This document shows positions 17,971 through 26,311 of a stretch of 64,000 bases of DNA, piece after piece. The notes under the pieces were generated by a model. It saw only the letters and a list, made by a program, of their open reading frames with translations. It was not told where the DNA came from and ran no database searches. The first letter of the stretch is position 1; each line of letters opens with the position of its first letter. This DNA is from JAKAGZ01 sp963772675 (GTDB lineage Bacteria; Bacteroidota; Ignavibacteria; Ignavibacteriales; Ignavibacteriaceae), in NCBI GenBank assembly GCA_963772675.1, contig CAVYYF010000012.1, positions 124,001 through 188,000 on the forward strand. Direction: 5' to 3'. A program made the translations under genes and the position numbers.

Positions 17971-18055
17971 GGTGCCTTGAGGATATAAATCATCCTTTTC
18001 TACAAATTGCTTCGGTGAGACGGACTATTTGTCAGAAGGAATGCCCCAGGGCACC
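17971..18055 (-). repeat. 85-bp nested hairpin with T-run, upstream of the subtilisin
   Basis: Read on the minus strand: outer arms GGTGCCCTGGGG (18055-18044) and CCTCAAGGCACC (17982-17971) pair at 11 of 12 positions; inner arms at 18043-18027 and 18007-17991 (CATTCCTT.. against ..AAAAGGATG, with ACAAAT/ATTTGT next to the loop) pair almost fully around the loop AGTCCGTCTCACCGAAGCA. TTTTT follows directly. The words AATAGTCCG occur twice, in the loop flank and just outside (18064-18056). It can serve as terminator for the BNR lipoprotein gene, but its length and build suggest a mobile palindrome or structured RNA. Confidence 0.6.
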
Positions 18056-18105
18056 GGACTATTTTTCATTCTGAAGGGGGTGATCGCTTAGAAATCATTT
18101 TGGTT

Positions 18106-19158
18106 TTATAGTTTATATCTGTAAATACCCTTATTTCCAAAATAAAGGTAGTTATTGTCGTTGTTAATTTTTAAATCAGAATAATAAAATGATGAGGAAC
18201 TTAGATTATTGATCCCTATCTTTTCCCATATTCCAGTAGGTTCTCTTTTATAAATTCCACCTTCATCACCCTTTGTTTCTATAGCATATAGTATTTTTGT
18301 ATCCGTATTTCTAGTAATTTTTACAGCACCGCTGCTATCCGGTAGTCCCTTATTAAATGTCTGCCAAGTAGACCCATTATCCATGCTTTCCCAAATACCA
18401 TTACTTATTGTTGCAGCGAAAATAATGATGGATACTGAACTATTAAAAAGAATACTATACACCAATCCTTTTCCCAATAAACCAGTTTGTTTCCAATGTA
18501 ACCCTGTATCCGTACTTTTCCATAATATTGTTCTATTAGCTGTTCCAACAAAAAGCGTATTTGAATTATTAGGGTCTATTTCTATACTTGTTACTCCATC
18601 CTTTAAACTATCGCCAGTCCAAAACCAGTCTTTGCCAGCATCAGTACTTTTATAGAGGCCTCCGCCAAAGAATCCCCCCGTACCTGCATATAGTACGTTT
18701 GAGTTTTTCGGGTCCATTGCCAGTGCATAAGCTCGTGTATCATTATCAGTATGGATTCCACCCGTTATATCAGTCCAGGTTAGACCAGCATTTACACTTT
18801 TAATAATTGAGCCATTTGCTGCATAAACTGTGCTAGTGTTGATGGGATCTATTATAATTGCATTAAATCTAGCATTACTTCCTGAGATGAGGATATCCCA
18901 TGATTTGCCACCATCAGTACTCCTAAACAATTTTCCAGATGTTCCGGAACTGAAATCAGAAGAACTTCCTGCATAAATTATATTTTCGTTGCTTGGATCA
19001 ATTGCTATTGATGTTATAGATTCATTTCCAAGGCCTAGATACTGCCATTCTCCTACTTGTGTACTACCACCATCATTAATCGGGTTGTTTTTACAAGAGC
19101 TGAGAAAATATATTCCACAAAAGCAGAAAATGTAAAATAACATAGTCGATATTTTCAT
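18106..19158 (-). CDS. BNR/Sortilin-repeat beta-propeller lipoprotein
   Basis: The 350-residue product has a lipoprotein signal (YIFCFCGIYFLSSCKNN, Cys near 22). The rest is a series of about 40-residue repeats with the Asp-box/BNR pattern S-T-D-G-G-K-S-W: RSTDGGKSWDIL, KSVNAGLTWTDI, KSTDAGKDWFWT, KSTDTGLHWKQT, ESMDNGSTWQTF, each preceded by IDP.N...VYAG. This is a beta-propeller of the VPS10/YCF48-like type. Such surface propellers often bind glycans or proteins; no active-site residues are evident. It is upstream of the subtilisin on the same strand, separated by the 85-bp hairpin. Confidence 0.87.
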   Translation of the reverse strand: MKISTMLFYIFCFCGIYFLSSCKNNPINDGGSTQVGEWQYLGLGNESITSIAIDPSNENIIYAGSSSDFSSGTSGKLFRSTDGGKSWDILISGSNARFNAIIIDPINTSTVYAANGSIIKSVNAGLTWTDITGGIHTDNDTRAYALAMDPKNSNVLYAGTGGFFGGGLYKSTDAGKDWFWTGDSLKDGVTSIEIDPNNSNTLFVGTANRTILWKSTDTGLHWKQTGLLGKGLVYSILFNSSVSIIIFAATISNGIWESMDNGSTWQTFNKGLPDSSGAVKITRNTDTKILYAIETKGDEGGIYKREPTGIWEKIGINNLSSSSFYYSDLKINNDNNYLYFGNKGIYRYKL

Positions 19159-19330
19159 AATTTCATTTTAAGGTTTAGTGTGATTTTCTAATGATTTTAA
19201 TTGCCTCCCATTATTGTTGTTTATTTAGGAGGGAACATTTTTTAGATATACTATTACATTTGTAACTTATTAAAAAAGTTATGCATACAACTGCCAATTG
19301 TCAATACAGGTTTCCAGTATAGCTAAAATT

Positions 19331-19861
19331 TTATTTTTGTTGCATATATCCGAGAATCTCTTCATTTCTTACAGCGAAAATTATTAAATCATTGGTTGAT
19401 TTAAGTTCCAGCTTTTTCAGGATGTGAACTTTATATGTTTCTACCGTGGCTACAGTAATATTAAGTTCTCCGGCAATTTTTCTATTCTTATAACCCTTTG
19501 CAAGACAAAGAAGTAGTTTTGTTTCTTGCGATGTTAGGAACTTTATAAGTTTTACTCTCTTTTGTAGCGCTAAGTCAGAATCATATTGCTTGTTTTTAGA
19601 AAGACCTTCTTCGCCAAAAGATAAATCAGGTATAGAGCGGGCTATCCCCTTTGCCCAGGCATATTTTCTGATAAGTAATGAATTAATGATGTTGTCATAA
19701 CAAATAATACTTTTATCAACTGATTTTACCAAGTTAATAAATTTTTCTTCGTATTTCCTTGTATCGTCACCGTGTCCTTCCTGGGTAAAATTAGACGTGA
19801 ATAATTGCGTCTCTTGTTTATGGAGCAATCCGTTAACATTTAATCCGCTTAAATCTTTAAC
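19331..19861 (-). pseudogene. LuxR-type response regulator, C-terminal part after an in-frame stop
   Basis: The frame is open from directly after the TAA at 19862-19864 to the stop at 19331. It begins VKDLSGLNVNGLLHKQET, whose GLLHK is the strand-5 Lys of a receiver domain, continues through a linker of about 60 residues and ends in a LuxR-type helix-turn-helix: LTSQETKLLLCLAKGYKNRK, then ATVETYKVHILKKL. There is no ATG; the first possible start is TTG 19828 without SD. It is in the same frame as the upstream part, so both are one gene of about 275 codons interrupted by one stop, plausibly a Tyr codon (TAT/TAC) changed to TAA. Confidence 0.75.
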
Positions 19862-20152
19862 TTATTTACTGTTAAAGCTGCTTGTATAAATTATTTTTTT
19901 AGTGGCAGTTGCGGATTGATTGATGATGTTCAGGAATTTAATAATATTGTTTTTATTGAAAGAAAAATCGTCGATAAATAAGATATCTTTCTCTGTCAGT
20001 CGTGCACTATTTTTACCAATATTTCTTAAACCACCATTTATGGAATTGTAATGACTGGAAAAGCTTATATATTTTTCTGATTTCAGCAGGCTTCTGATAT
20101 TTTCCGCAATTAATGGATTTGCCGAAAAAGTGTGAATATTTATTTCGTTCAT
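19862..20152 (-). pseudogene. LuxR-type response regulator, N-terminal receiver part
   Basis: 96 residues from ATG 20152 (GGGG 4-5 nt upstream) to TAA 19862. The order fits a receiver domain: INIHTFSANPLIAENIRSLL as strand 1 and helix 1, then EKDILFIDDFSF, with Asp in FIDDF as the likely phosphate acceptor, and KKIIYTSSFNSK as strand 4. It lacks helix 4 and strand 5 with the conserved Lys, which lie in the same frame beyond the stop. Alone it should not fold as a receiver. Downstream of it lie the remaining domains (19331-19861). Confidence 0.7.
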
Positions 20153-20210
20153 TTTTCCCCGTTTATTTGAGTTTTAACAGCTAATTTTCTGTGGATCCAC
20201 CTGATTTAAT

Positions 20211-20238
20211 TTGACAAGGCTGAGTAGTTAAGTAAGAT
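20211..20238 (+). promoter_or_regulatory. Possible sigma70-type promoter for tyrA
   Basis: TTGACA (20211-20216), a 16-nt spacer and TAAGAT (20233-20238), about 105 nt before the tyrA start. Called by eye only. Confidence 0.3.
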
Positions 20239-20343
20239 AAAACAGTAAGGGGGAGGAAAAAGTTCCATAGACAGGTTTAAAATTCATAATGTTACAAAAA
20301 GATATTATTTTGCAGGTAAATTTAGGCGTGCCAGTTAAAATTT

Positions 20344-21441
20344 TTGGAAAAAATTAAATTGATAAAGAATGTCTCTATTATCGGCTTGGGCTTAATCGGC
20401 GGATCAATAGCAAAAGCGCTAAAATCTTCCGGTAAAAATTTCTCAATTTCTGCTTACGATAAAAGCAAAGAAACCTTAAAGAAAGCATTAAAAGAGAAAA
20501 TAATTAATGCTGAACTTCCATCCACAGATTCTGCAGTTGATTCTGATTTAATTTTTATCTGTCTTCCTGCAGATGCATCCTTAAAAGTTTTTGAAAAGCT
20601 GCTTCCGAAATTGTCAGACAGAAATATTATATCCGATGTATGTGGTGTTAAGTCGGTCTTTGAAGAAAAGGCTAATGAAATTAAAACCGATGCACACTAC
20701 ATCGGGGGACACCCGATGGCCGGGAAGGAAACGGGAGGGTACGAGAATTCCGATCCTCTTCTTTTTAAAAACACAATTTACCTTATTTCTTCATTTGCTG
20801 AAAATTGCAGCAGGATAAATGATTTTAAGAAGATAATTGAATTGTTAGGCGCAAAACCTAAATTTATTCATCCTGAACTTCACGACAAAGTTGTAGCGCG
20901 GATAAGCCATCTGCCGCAGCTTCTGGCTGTTGCTCTAATTCATTCAGTAGGAGATAATAAAGAGAAAATCGATTTACTTGATTATGCTGCTGGCGGTTTC
21001 AGGGATTTGACCAGGATTTCATCCAGCCCTTTCACAAGCTGGGAATCTATCTTAAAAATTAATCGTGAAGAAATAATAGATGCGATTGAAACTCTATATA
21101 TCAATCTGCATAAAATTGAAGACAATCTTGCCTCGGGCGATATTGAAAATATAGGCGAATTATTTCGCGAAGCGAGAATAAAAAGGGAAAAAATTTCCAA
21201 AGACCCAAAGGGATTCCTGAATCCTCTGCACGATATATACCTGGAACTTGAAGATAAACCCGGCACGCTGCGAAAGGTTGTGAATTTGATTTATAATAAT
21301 TCGGTTAACCTCAAAGACATAGAGTTGCAAAAATTTATTGACAAGTACGGCGGAGTTTTTAAGCTATCCTTTGAGACGAAACAGGACGCGAAAAAGGTTA
21401 AAAGTCTTCTTATAAAGGCGGGTTACAAACTGAAAAATTAG
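20344..21441 (+). CDS. tyrA: Prephenate dehydrogenase with ACT domain
   Basis: Converts prephenate to 4-hydroxyphenylpyruvate with NAD(P)+ on the way to tyrosine. The 365 residues show a Rossmann motif IIGLGLIGGSIAKAL (12-26), the conserved IGGHPMAGKETGGYENSD with substrate His near 125, a helical C-terminal half (HDKVVARISHLPQLLA), and a C-terminal ACT domain from about 300 (YLELEDKPGTLRKVV) that suggests feedback control by tyrosine. The start is TTG 20344 with no clear SD; a second TTG at 20359 is possible. It stands alone between the broken regulator and the CDF gene. Confidence 0.92.
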   Translation: MEKIKLIKNVSIIGLGLIGGSIAKALKSSGKNFSISAYDKSKETLKKALKEKIINAELPSTDSAVDSDLIFICLPADASLKVFEKLLPKLSDRNIISDVCGVKSVFEEKANEIKTDAHYIGGHPMAGKETGGYENSDPLLFKNTIYLISSFAENCSRINDFKKIIELLGAKPKFIHPELHDKVVARISHLPQLLAVALIHSVGDNKEKIDLLDYAAGGFRDLTRISSSPFTSWESILKINREEIIDAIETLYINLHKIEDNLASGDIENIGELFREARIKREKISKDPKGFLNPLHDIYLELEDKPGTLRKVVNLIYNNSVNLKDIELQKFIDKYGGVFKLSFETKQDAKKVKSLLIKAGYKLKN

Positions 21442-21478
21442 AGTACGTAATTTCCAAAAATTATTGAAAATTATGCCT

Positions 21479-21559
21479 TGTCATTTCGATCGAAGGGAGA
21501 AATCTTTTATAAAAGATTTCTCAGTCGTCCGACATTTGCCGGGCTCCTTCGAAATGACA
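21479..21559. repeat. 81-bp palindromic REP-like element
   Basis: The outer arms TGTCATTTCGA (21479-) and TCGAAATGACA (-21559) are perfect inverted repeats; inside is a second perfect palindrome AGAAATCTTTTATAAAAGATTTCT. It lies between the convergent ends of tyrA and the CDF gene, and may also terminate both. Compare 611-690, same end motif and length. Confidence 0.75.
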
Positions 21560-21577
21560 ATTCCATTATATTCTGAT

Positions 21578-22489
21578 TTATTCAGACGCTTTTTTTATTT
21601 TTACCACTTCTTTTTGTTGATCTTTCAAATCAGCTTCAAGCTGGAAAGTCGGATGTTCAATTCCAAATTTTTTAGATAATTCTTTCTCAAGTTTATCAAC
21701 AACAAGGTATCCTTTGCTTATCAATTGATCTTCGAGTACAACGTGTGCGGATAATGCATAAAAATTAGAAGATAACGACCAAATGTGCAGATGATGCACT
21801 TCTTTTACATCAGGTTGTGAAGCAATGAATTTCTGAACCTCTTCAGGATCTATTTCTCTTGGCGTTCCTTCACTCAGTATATTTACAGTTTCTAAAATTA
21901 TATCCCAGGCGCTTTTTATTATAAACAAGCCAATCACAATGGAGAAAATCGGGTCGAGTACGTACCAGTTATAAAAGTAAATCAGTATTCCTGCAATTAC
22001 TACAAATAATGAATTCATTGCATCATAAAATAAATGCAGGTATGCACTTTTTGCGTTCAGGTCCCCTTTGGAATTCTGATGAAGCAAATAGGTTGATAAT
22101 GCATTTGCAATAAAGCTTATTCCTGCAACAATAATCAGCCATTTCCCAACTACCTTTTCAGGAGTAAATAATCTCCCGAAGGCTTCGTAAATTATGTAAA
22201 AGCCAATAATCAGCAGAGTTGATGAATTAATAAATGCAACAATAATTTCAGCCCTGATGTACCCGTAAGATTTTTTTGAATTAGCTTTCCAGAATTTCAT
22301 CCTGGCAGCGATCAGGCTTAGTACAAGAGAAATCAGGTCACTAAAATTATGCAGAGCATCTGAAATGAGAGCAAGACTGTTACTGATTATACCTGCAAAT
22401 AATTCTCCCGCTACGATAATTGCGTTCAGAATTATAGATATAATCAGATTCCTTTCTGTAGTTCCTCTGTGATTATGACTGTGGTTCAT
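21578..22489 (-). CDS. Cation diffusion facilitator (CzcD/ZitB-like) transporter
   Basis: Exports divalent metals such as Zn2+ (known for the family) from the cytoplasm in exchange for protons. The 303-residue protein has a His-rich start (MNHSHNHRG), six hydrophobic segments (about 13-33, 42-62, 78-98, 112-132, 150-170, 175-195), the intramembrane site SDALHNFSDL in segment 2 and HLFYDAMNS in segment 5 (the two H-x-x-x-D type sites), and a cytoplasmic C-terminal domain with EVHHLHIWSLSS. It converges on tyrA across the palindrome. The metal is not certain. Confidence 0.93.
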   Translation of the reverse strand: MNHSHNHRGTTERNLIISIILNAIIVAGELFAGIISNSLALISDALHNFSDLISLVLSLIAARMKFWKANSKKSYGYIRAEIIVAFINSSTLLIIGFYIIYEAFGRLFTPEKVVGKWLIIVAGISFIANALSTYLLHQNSKGDLNAKSAYLHLFYDAMNSLFVVIAGILIYFYNWYVLDPIFSIVIGLFIIKSAWDIILETVNILSEGTPREIDPEEVQKFIASQPDVKEVHHLHIWSLSSNFYALSAHVVLEDQLISKGYLVVDKLEKELSKKFGIEHPTFQLEADLKDQQKEVVKIKKASE

Positions 22490-22666
22490 ATTATAGTAGT
22501 TCTTTTAAACGAAAATAAAGATAATAGCTTTTATTACAAAGTCAGCTTTTTGATCTTAAATATTCAATAATATCCTTGTTTTGTGTTTCTCTTATCATCA
22601 AATAATAATAGTTTTGTACTTTAATAATTACAGTAAAAATAGAACAAGTCAAGTCCTAATAATTAA

Positions 22667-23980
22667 ATGAAGTTTTGTCTTAAAAAATCTCTCATAATTC
22701 TAATCCCCCTTTTATTATTTCAAGGTGAGATTTCTGCGCAGCAAAATGAAATTACAGGTTTCCGGAGAACGTATTTCGCAAACGGTGTTGTAAAAACTCT
22801 TGGGCAATATGTAAATGGGAAACTAAACGGATATTACTTTGAGTATTATCAATCAGGTAAGATCTGGAAAAAATGGGAATATCAGGATGGAAAGGAGAAC
22901 GGAAAATCATTATGGTATTTTCCTGATGGGAAGCTCAGTATTGAATGGAATTATATGAATGGTTTAAAAGAAGGTATTTCAAAATGGTATTACGAAAGTG
23001 GTGAGCTCTGGGCAGAACAGAATTATGTGCACGGACAACTCCAGGGTATTACAAAAACTTATTATAAAACCGGTGAGCTTGAAGGTAAGTGGAATTTTGT
23101 AGATGGTGAACTTGACGATACTTCTTATACTTTTTTTAAATCTGGAAATGTAGAAGTAGAGAAGTCATATAAGAATGGATCGCTTAATGGTAAAACGACA
23201 GTATATCATGATAACAAAGTTGTAGCACTGGTTGCGAATTTTGTTAACGACAAATTAGTAGGGGAAGTAAAAATTTATGACCTTGCTGGTAATGAACGTG
23301 TTAAGGATACCTATAGTAACGGTGAATTGCTTGACAGAATAAAATATGATTACAAAGGGAAACCTGAATCACTTGAACAAACTATTCGTGATTACTACCC
23401 CACCGGAACTCTGAAAGATGAGATTTACTACAAGAATGGAAAACGTCAGGATATTTCACACACTTATTATGAAAGCGGTTATCTTAAGTCAGAACTTCAT
23501 TACAAAGATGATTTACTAGAAGGAAGAAGCTACTACTATTACGAAAGTGGAATCTTAAAGAGTTCAGTAGATTATTTGCATGGCGTGCAAAAAGGGATAA
23601 CAAGAAATTATTATCCCTCAGGAAAGTTAGAATCTGAAATAAATTATCTTTATAATAAAAAAAACGGAATAGCACTTGAATATTATGAGAACGGTGAGCT
23701 TAAAGCTTCATTCAAAAATAAAGACAATATCATAGATGGCGTATATAAAACCTATTATAATAATGGTTTGGTTGAATCAATCGTGACTTATACTGACGGA
23801 ATTATGAATGGAAAGAAAATTAATTACTATAAATCAGGCGGGATTCAAAAAGAACAAGAATATTACAGGGGAAAGCTTGATGGAATTACAAAGATTTACT
23901 CTCTTGATGGAAAACTTGAAAGAGAGGAAACTTACGTTTACGGTACATTCATTAGGGCAAAGGATTATAGAAAAAATTAA
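22667..23980 (+). CDS. Exported MORN-variant/YwqK-repeat protein
   Basis: The 437-residue protein has a signal peptide (SLIILIPLLLFQGEISAQ) and about 16 tandem repeats of roughly 23 residues with the pattern Y-Y-x-S/N-G-x-L-x-x-x-x-x-Y-x-x-G-x-x-x-G, for example YYFEYYQSGKIWKKWEYQDG and YYESGELWAEQNYVHG. These are MORN-variant repeats of the YwqK type. Databases sometimes name such proteins 'antitoxin', but nothing here supports a toxin-antitoxin pair; an exported repeat protein with structural or binding role is more likely. Not coupled to neighbours by overlap; aguB begins 78 nt after it. Confidence 0.88.
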   Translation: MKFCLKKSLIILIPLLLFQGEISAQQNEITGFRRTYFANGVVKTLGQYVNGKLNGYYFEYYQSGKIWKKWEYQDGKENGKSLWYFPDGKLSIEWNYMNGLKEGISKWYYESGELWAEQNYVHGQLQGITKTYYKTGELEGKWNFVDGELDDTSYTFFKSGNVEVEKSYKNGSLNGKTTVYHDNKVVALVANFVNDKLVGEVKIYDLAGNERVKDTYSNGELLDRIKYDYKGKPESLEQTIRDYYPTGTLKDEIYYKNGKRQDISHTYYESGYLKSELHYKDDLLEGRSYYYYESGILKSSVDYLHGVQKGITRNYYPSGKLESEINYLYNKKNGIALEYYENGELKASFKNKDNIIDGVYKTYYNNGLVESIVTYTDGIMNGKKINYYKSGGIQKEQEYYRGKLDGITKIYSLDGKLEREETYVYGTFIRAKDYRKN

Positions 23981-24058
23981 ACTGAAATTATCTATCCAAA
24001 AAACTACAGGAAAAAATCAGGATTTCATTATCTTTAGAGTAATTAAAAAGAGTTTACA

Positions 24059-24964
24059 ATGAAGAAGAAAGCAAATAACAACTTTACAATAGGCTTATTG
24101 CAGCTTGGCTTTTCTGAAAATGCTAATGATAATTTGAAAAAAGCAGTCTCATGGGTTGACAAAGCTGCAAAAAAGGGTGCGCAGGTAATTTGTCTTCCTG
24201 AACTCTTCAGGACTCAATATTTCTGTCAAAAAGAAGATGTATCAATCTTTGATCTGGCTGAAACAGTGCCTGGCCCTTCAACAGAGGCTATGAAAAAAGC
24301 TGCTAAGAAAAACGAAGTTGTAATTGTTGTTCCGATATTCGAAAAACGGGCAGCGGGTGTTTATCACAACAGTGCAGCGATAATTAATGCGGACGGTAAT
24401 GTTGCCGGACTCTACAGGAAAATGCACATACCGGATGATCCCGCATTCTATGAAAAATTTTACTTCACTCCCGGAGATCTCGGGTTTAAATCATTTAATA
24501 CAAAATATGGAAATATCGGAACGCTAATCTGCTGGGATCAGTGGTATCCTGAAGGTGCCAGGCTTACTGCCTTACAGGGTGCAAGTGTTTTATTTTATCC
24601 TACGGCAATTGGCTGGCACCCGCACGAAAAAGAAAAATACGGCAAAGCGCAGTTTGAATCGTGGCAAACAGTACAACGAGGACACGCGATTGCAAACGGT
24701 GTTTATGTTGCTGCAGTCAACAGGATCGGGCACGAAGTTATTGTTCCAGGTACTCCAGGCTTAGAATTCTGGGGATCGTCCTTTATTTGCGATCCGCAGG
24801 GGGTTGTTCTTGCACAAGGTTCGACTGACAAAGAAGAAGTTGTAATGGCTGAAGTCGATTTGAATCACATTGAAGACATCAGAAGAAACTGGCCCTTCCT
24901 GCGCGACAGAAGAATCGATGCATACGGGGATATTCAGAAGAGAATCATAGATGGTGAAAAGTGA
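24059..24964 (+). CDS. aguB: N-carbamoylputrescine amidase
   Basis: Hydrolyses N-carbamoylputrescine to putrescine, CO2 and ammonia, the last step of the agmatine route. The 301 residues belong to the nitrilase superfamily with the Glu-Lys-Cys triad: Glu48 in ICLPELFRTQYF, Lys near 121 in YRKMHIPDDP and Cys near 157 in LICWDQWYPEGAR. PDDPAFYEKFYFTPGD is characteristic of the carbamoylputrescine group. Its end (DGEK, then TGA at 24962-24964) lies in a GTGAAAN array and overlaps aguA by 14 nt, so the two are one operon. Confidence 0.94.
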   Translation: MKKKANNNFTIGLLQLGFSENANDNLKKAVSWVDKAAKKGAQVICLPELFRTQYFCQKEDVSIFDLAETVPGPSTEAMKKAAKKNEVVIVVPIFEKRAAGVYHNSAAIINADGNVAGLYRKMHIPDDPAFYEKFYFTPGDLGFKSFNTKYGNIGTLICWDQWYPEGARLTALQGASVLFYPTAIGWHPHEKEKYGKAQFESWQTVQRGHAIANGVYVAAVNRIGHEVIVPGTPGLEFWGSSFICDPQGVVLAQGSTDKEEVVMAEVDLNHIEDIRRNWPFLRDRRIDAYGDIQKRIIDGEK

Positions 24965-26054
24965 AATGCCAAACGTGAAAAAAGAGTTTCCAATAAAATC
25001 AGGATTTCGACTTCCCGCCGAATGGGAAAAGCATGAAGCGACATGGCTCGGCTGGCCGCATAACAGGGAAGACTGGCCGGGAAAAATTGCGCCAATACCC
25101 TGGGTATATGGAGAAATTGTAAAAAAAATTTCAGAAGGAGAAAATCTTCATATCATTGTTGAATCAAAAGAGCACCAGAAAAAAGCAAGTAAAGTTTTGA
25201 AGGATGTTGGGGTAAATTTAGAAAAAGTTAAATTTTTTATTTTTAAAACAGATCGTGGGTGGATGAGAGACTCAGGGCCGGCATTTGTTAAAAATGATTC
25301 AAGTGAAGTTGCGCTTGTAAATTTTAAGTTCAATGCCTGGGCTAAATATGATAATTATAAAAAAGATGCGAAACTTCCCGGCTTTATTTCAAAGAAATTA
25401 AAGATGCAAAAATTTGTTGCCGAGAATAATGGAAGGCAGGTTTGTCTTGAAGGAGGCAGTATTGACGTGAATGGAAAAGGAACGCTTGTTACGACTGAAG
25501 AATGTCTGATGGATGCTGAAACACAGGTAAGAAACCCCGGCTTTATAAAAAAAGATTATGAAGAGGTTTTCAGAAATTATCTTGGAATATCGAATGTACT
25601 TTGGTTTGGAAAGGGAATTGCTGGAGATGATACGCACGGCCACGTTGATGATCTTTGCAGGTTTGTAAATGAAGATACAGTTGTGCTTGTTCAGGAAAAG
25701 AATTCAGCTGACAAGAATTATCAACCGTTAAAAGAAAATTACGAAAGAGCGGAAAGCATGCTGCTTGAAAATGGTTCTAAGTTAAATGTGATTTATTTGC
25801 CTATGCCTGAACCGATGATCTTCAAGGGTGAAAGGTTACCAGCTAGTTATGCCAACTTTTATATTTCTAATTCCTGCGTTCTTGTTCCAACTTTCAACGA
25901 TCCGAAAGATAGAATAGCAATTGGGATTCTTTCCGAACTATTTAAGGACAGGATTGTAACAGGAATTCACGCTGTAGACCTTGTTTGGGGTCTGGGTACC
26001 CTTCATTGCCTGACTCACGAGCAGCCGATAGCAGATAAAAAGGATTCTATTTAA
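24951..26054 (+). CDS. aguA: Agmatine deiminase
   Basis: Converts agmatine to N-carbamoylputrescine, the substrate of the preceding gene product. The 367-residue protein is of the peptidyl-arginine-deiminase-like family: RLPAEWEKHEATWLGWPHNREDW at the start (shown in part), DRGWMRDSGP near 100, GDDTHGHVDDLCRF near 224 with substrate Asp and His, and catalytic Cys near 354 in GTLHCLTHEQP. Two starts are possible, ATG 24951 inside aguB and ATG 24966 just after its stop; both lie in the heptamer array. Together AguA and AguB supply putrescine. Confidence 0.94.
   Translation: MVKSEMPNVKKEFPIKSGFRLPAEWEKHEATWLGWPHNREDWPGKIAPIPWVYGEIVKKISEGENLHIIVESKEHQKKASKVLKDVGVNLEKVKFFIFKTDRGWMRDSGPAFVKNDSSEVALVNFKFNAWAKYDNYKKDAKLPGFISKKLKMQKFVAENNGRQVCLEGGSIDVNGKGTLVTTEECLMDAETQVRNPGFIKKDYEEVFRNYLGISNVLWFGKGIAGDDTHGHVDDLCRFVNEDTVVLVQEKNSADKNYQPLKENYERAESMLLENGSKLNVIYLPMPEPMIFKGERLPASYANFYISNSCVLVPTFNDPKDRIAIGILSELFKDRIVTGIHAVDLVWGLGTLHCLTHEQPIADKKDSI
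24954..24981. repeat. Four-unit GTGAAAN heptamer array at the aguB/aguA junction
   Basis: GTGAAAA, GTGAAAT, GCCAAAC, GTGAAAA in exact 7-nt register. It contains the aguB stop and the alternative aguA start, as the array at 13742 does for mutS and its neighbour. Confidence 0.7.
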
Positions 26055-26311
26055 ACACTAGCTCTCTCTTTTGACTATAGATTTCCAAGATTTTGAACTA
26101 TTTTTAACCTTATTTCCGCGATTAGTCTAATATTTCAAATTTAATTGTTATTTTAGGTACTGTATTTTTAATTAATTGTGGCATAATACTTTCAATATTG
26201 AATTATTTTCAAATATGCACGATTATCAGATAGTAATTTTTTGCTTGAATAAAAAATATTCCAAACAATTTTTAGTAAAATAATCTGAAAAATTTCAGAG
26301 GAGAATTTACT

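Noticed and set aside
22667..23980. Toxin-antitoxin system
   Set aside because: The YwqK-type repeats carry an antitoxin label in databases, but the protein is exported and no toxin gene is adjacent.
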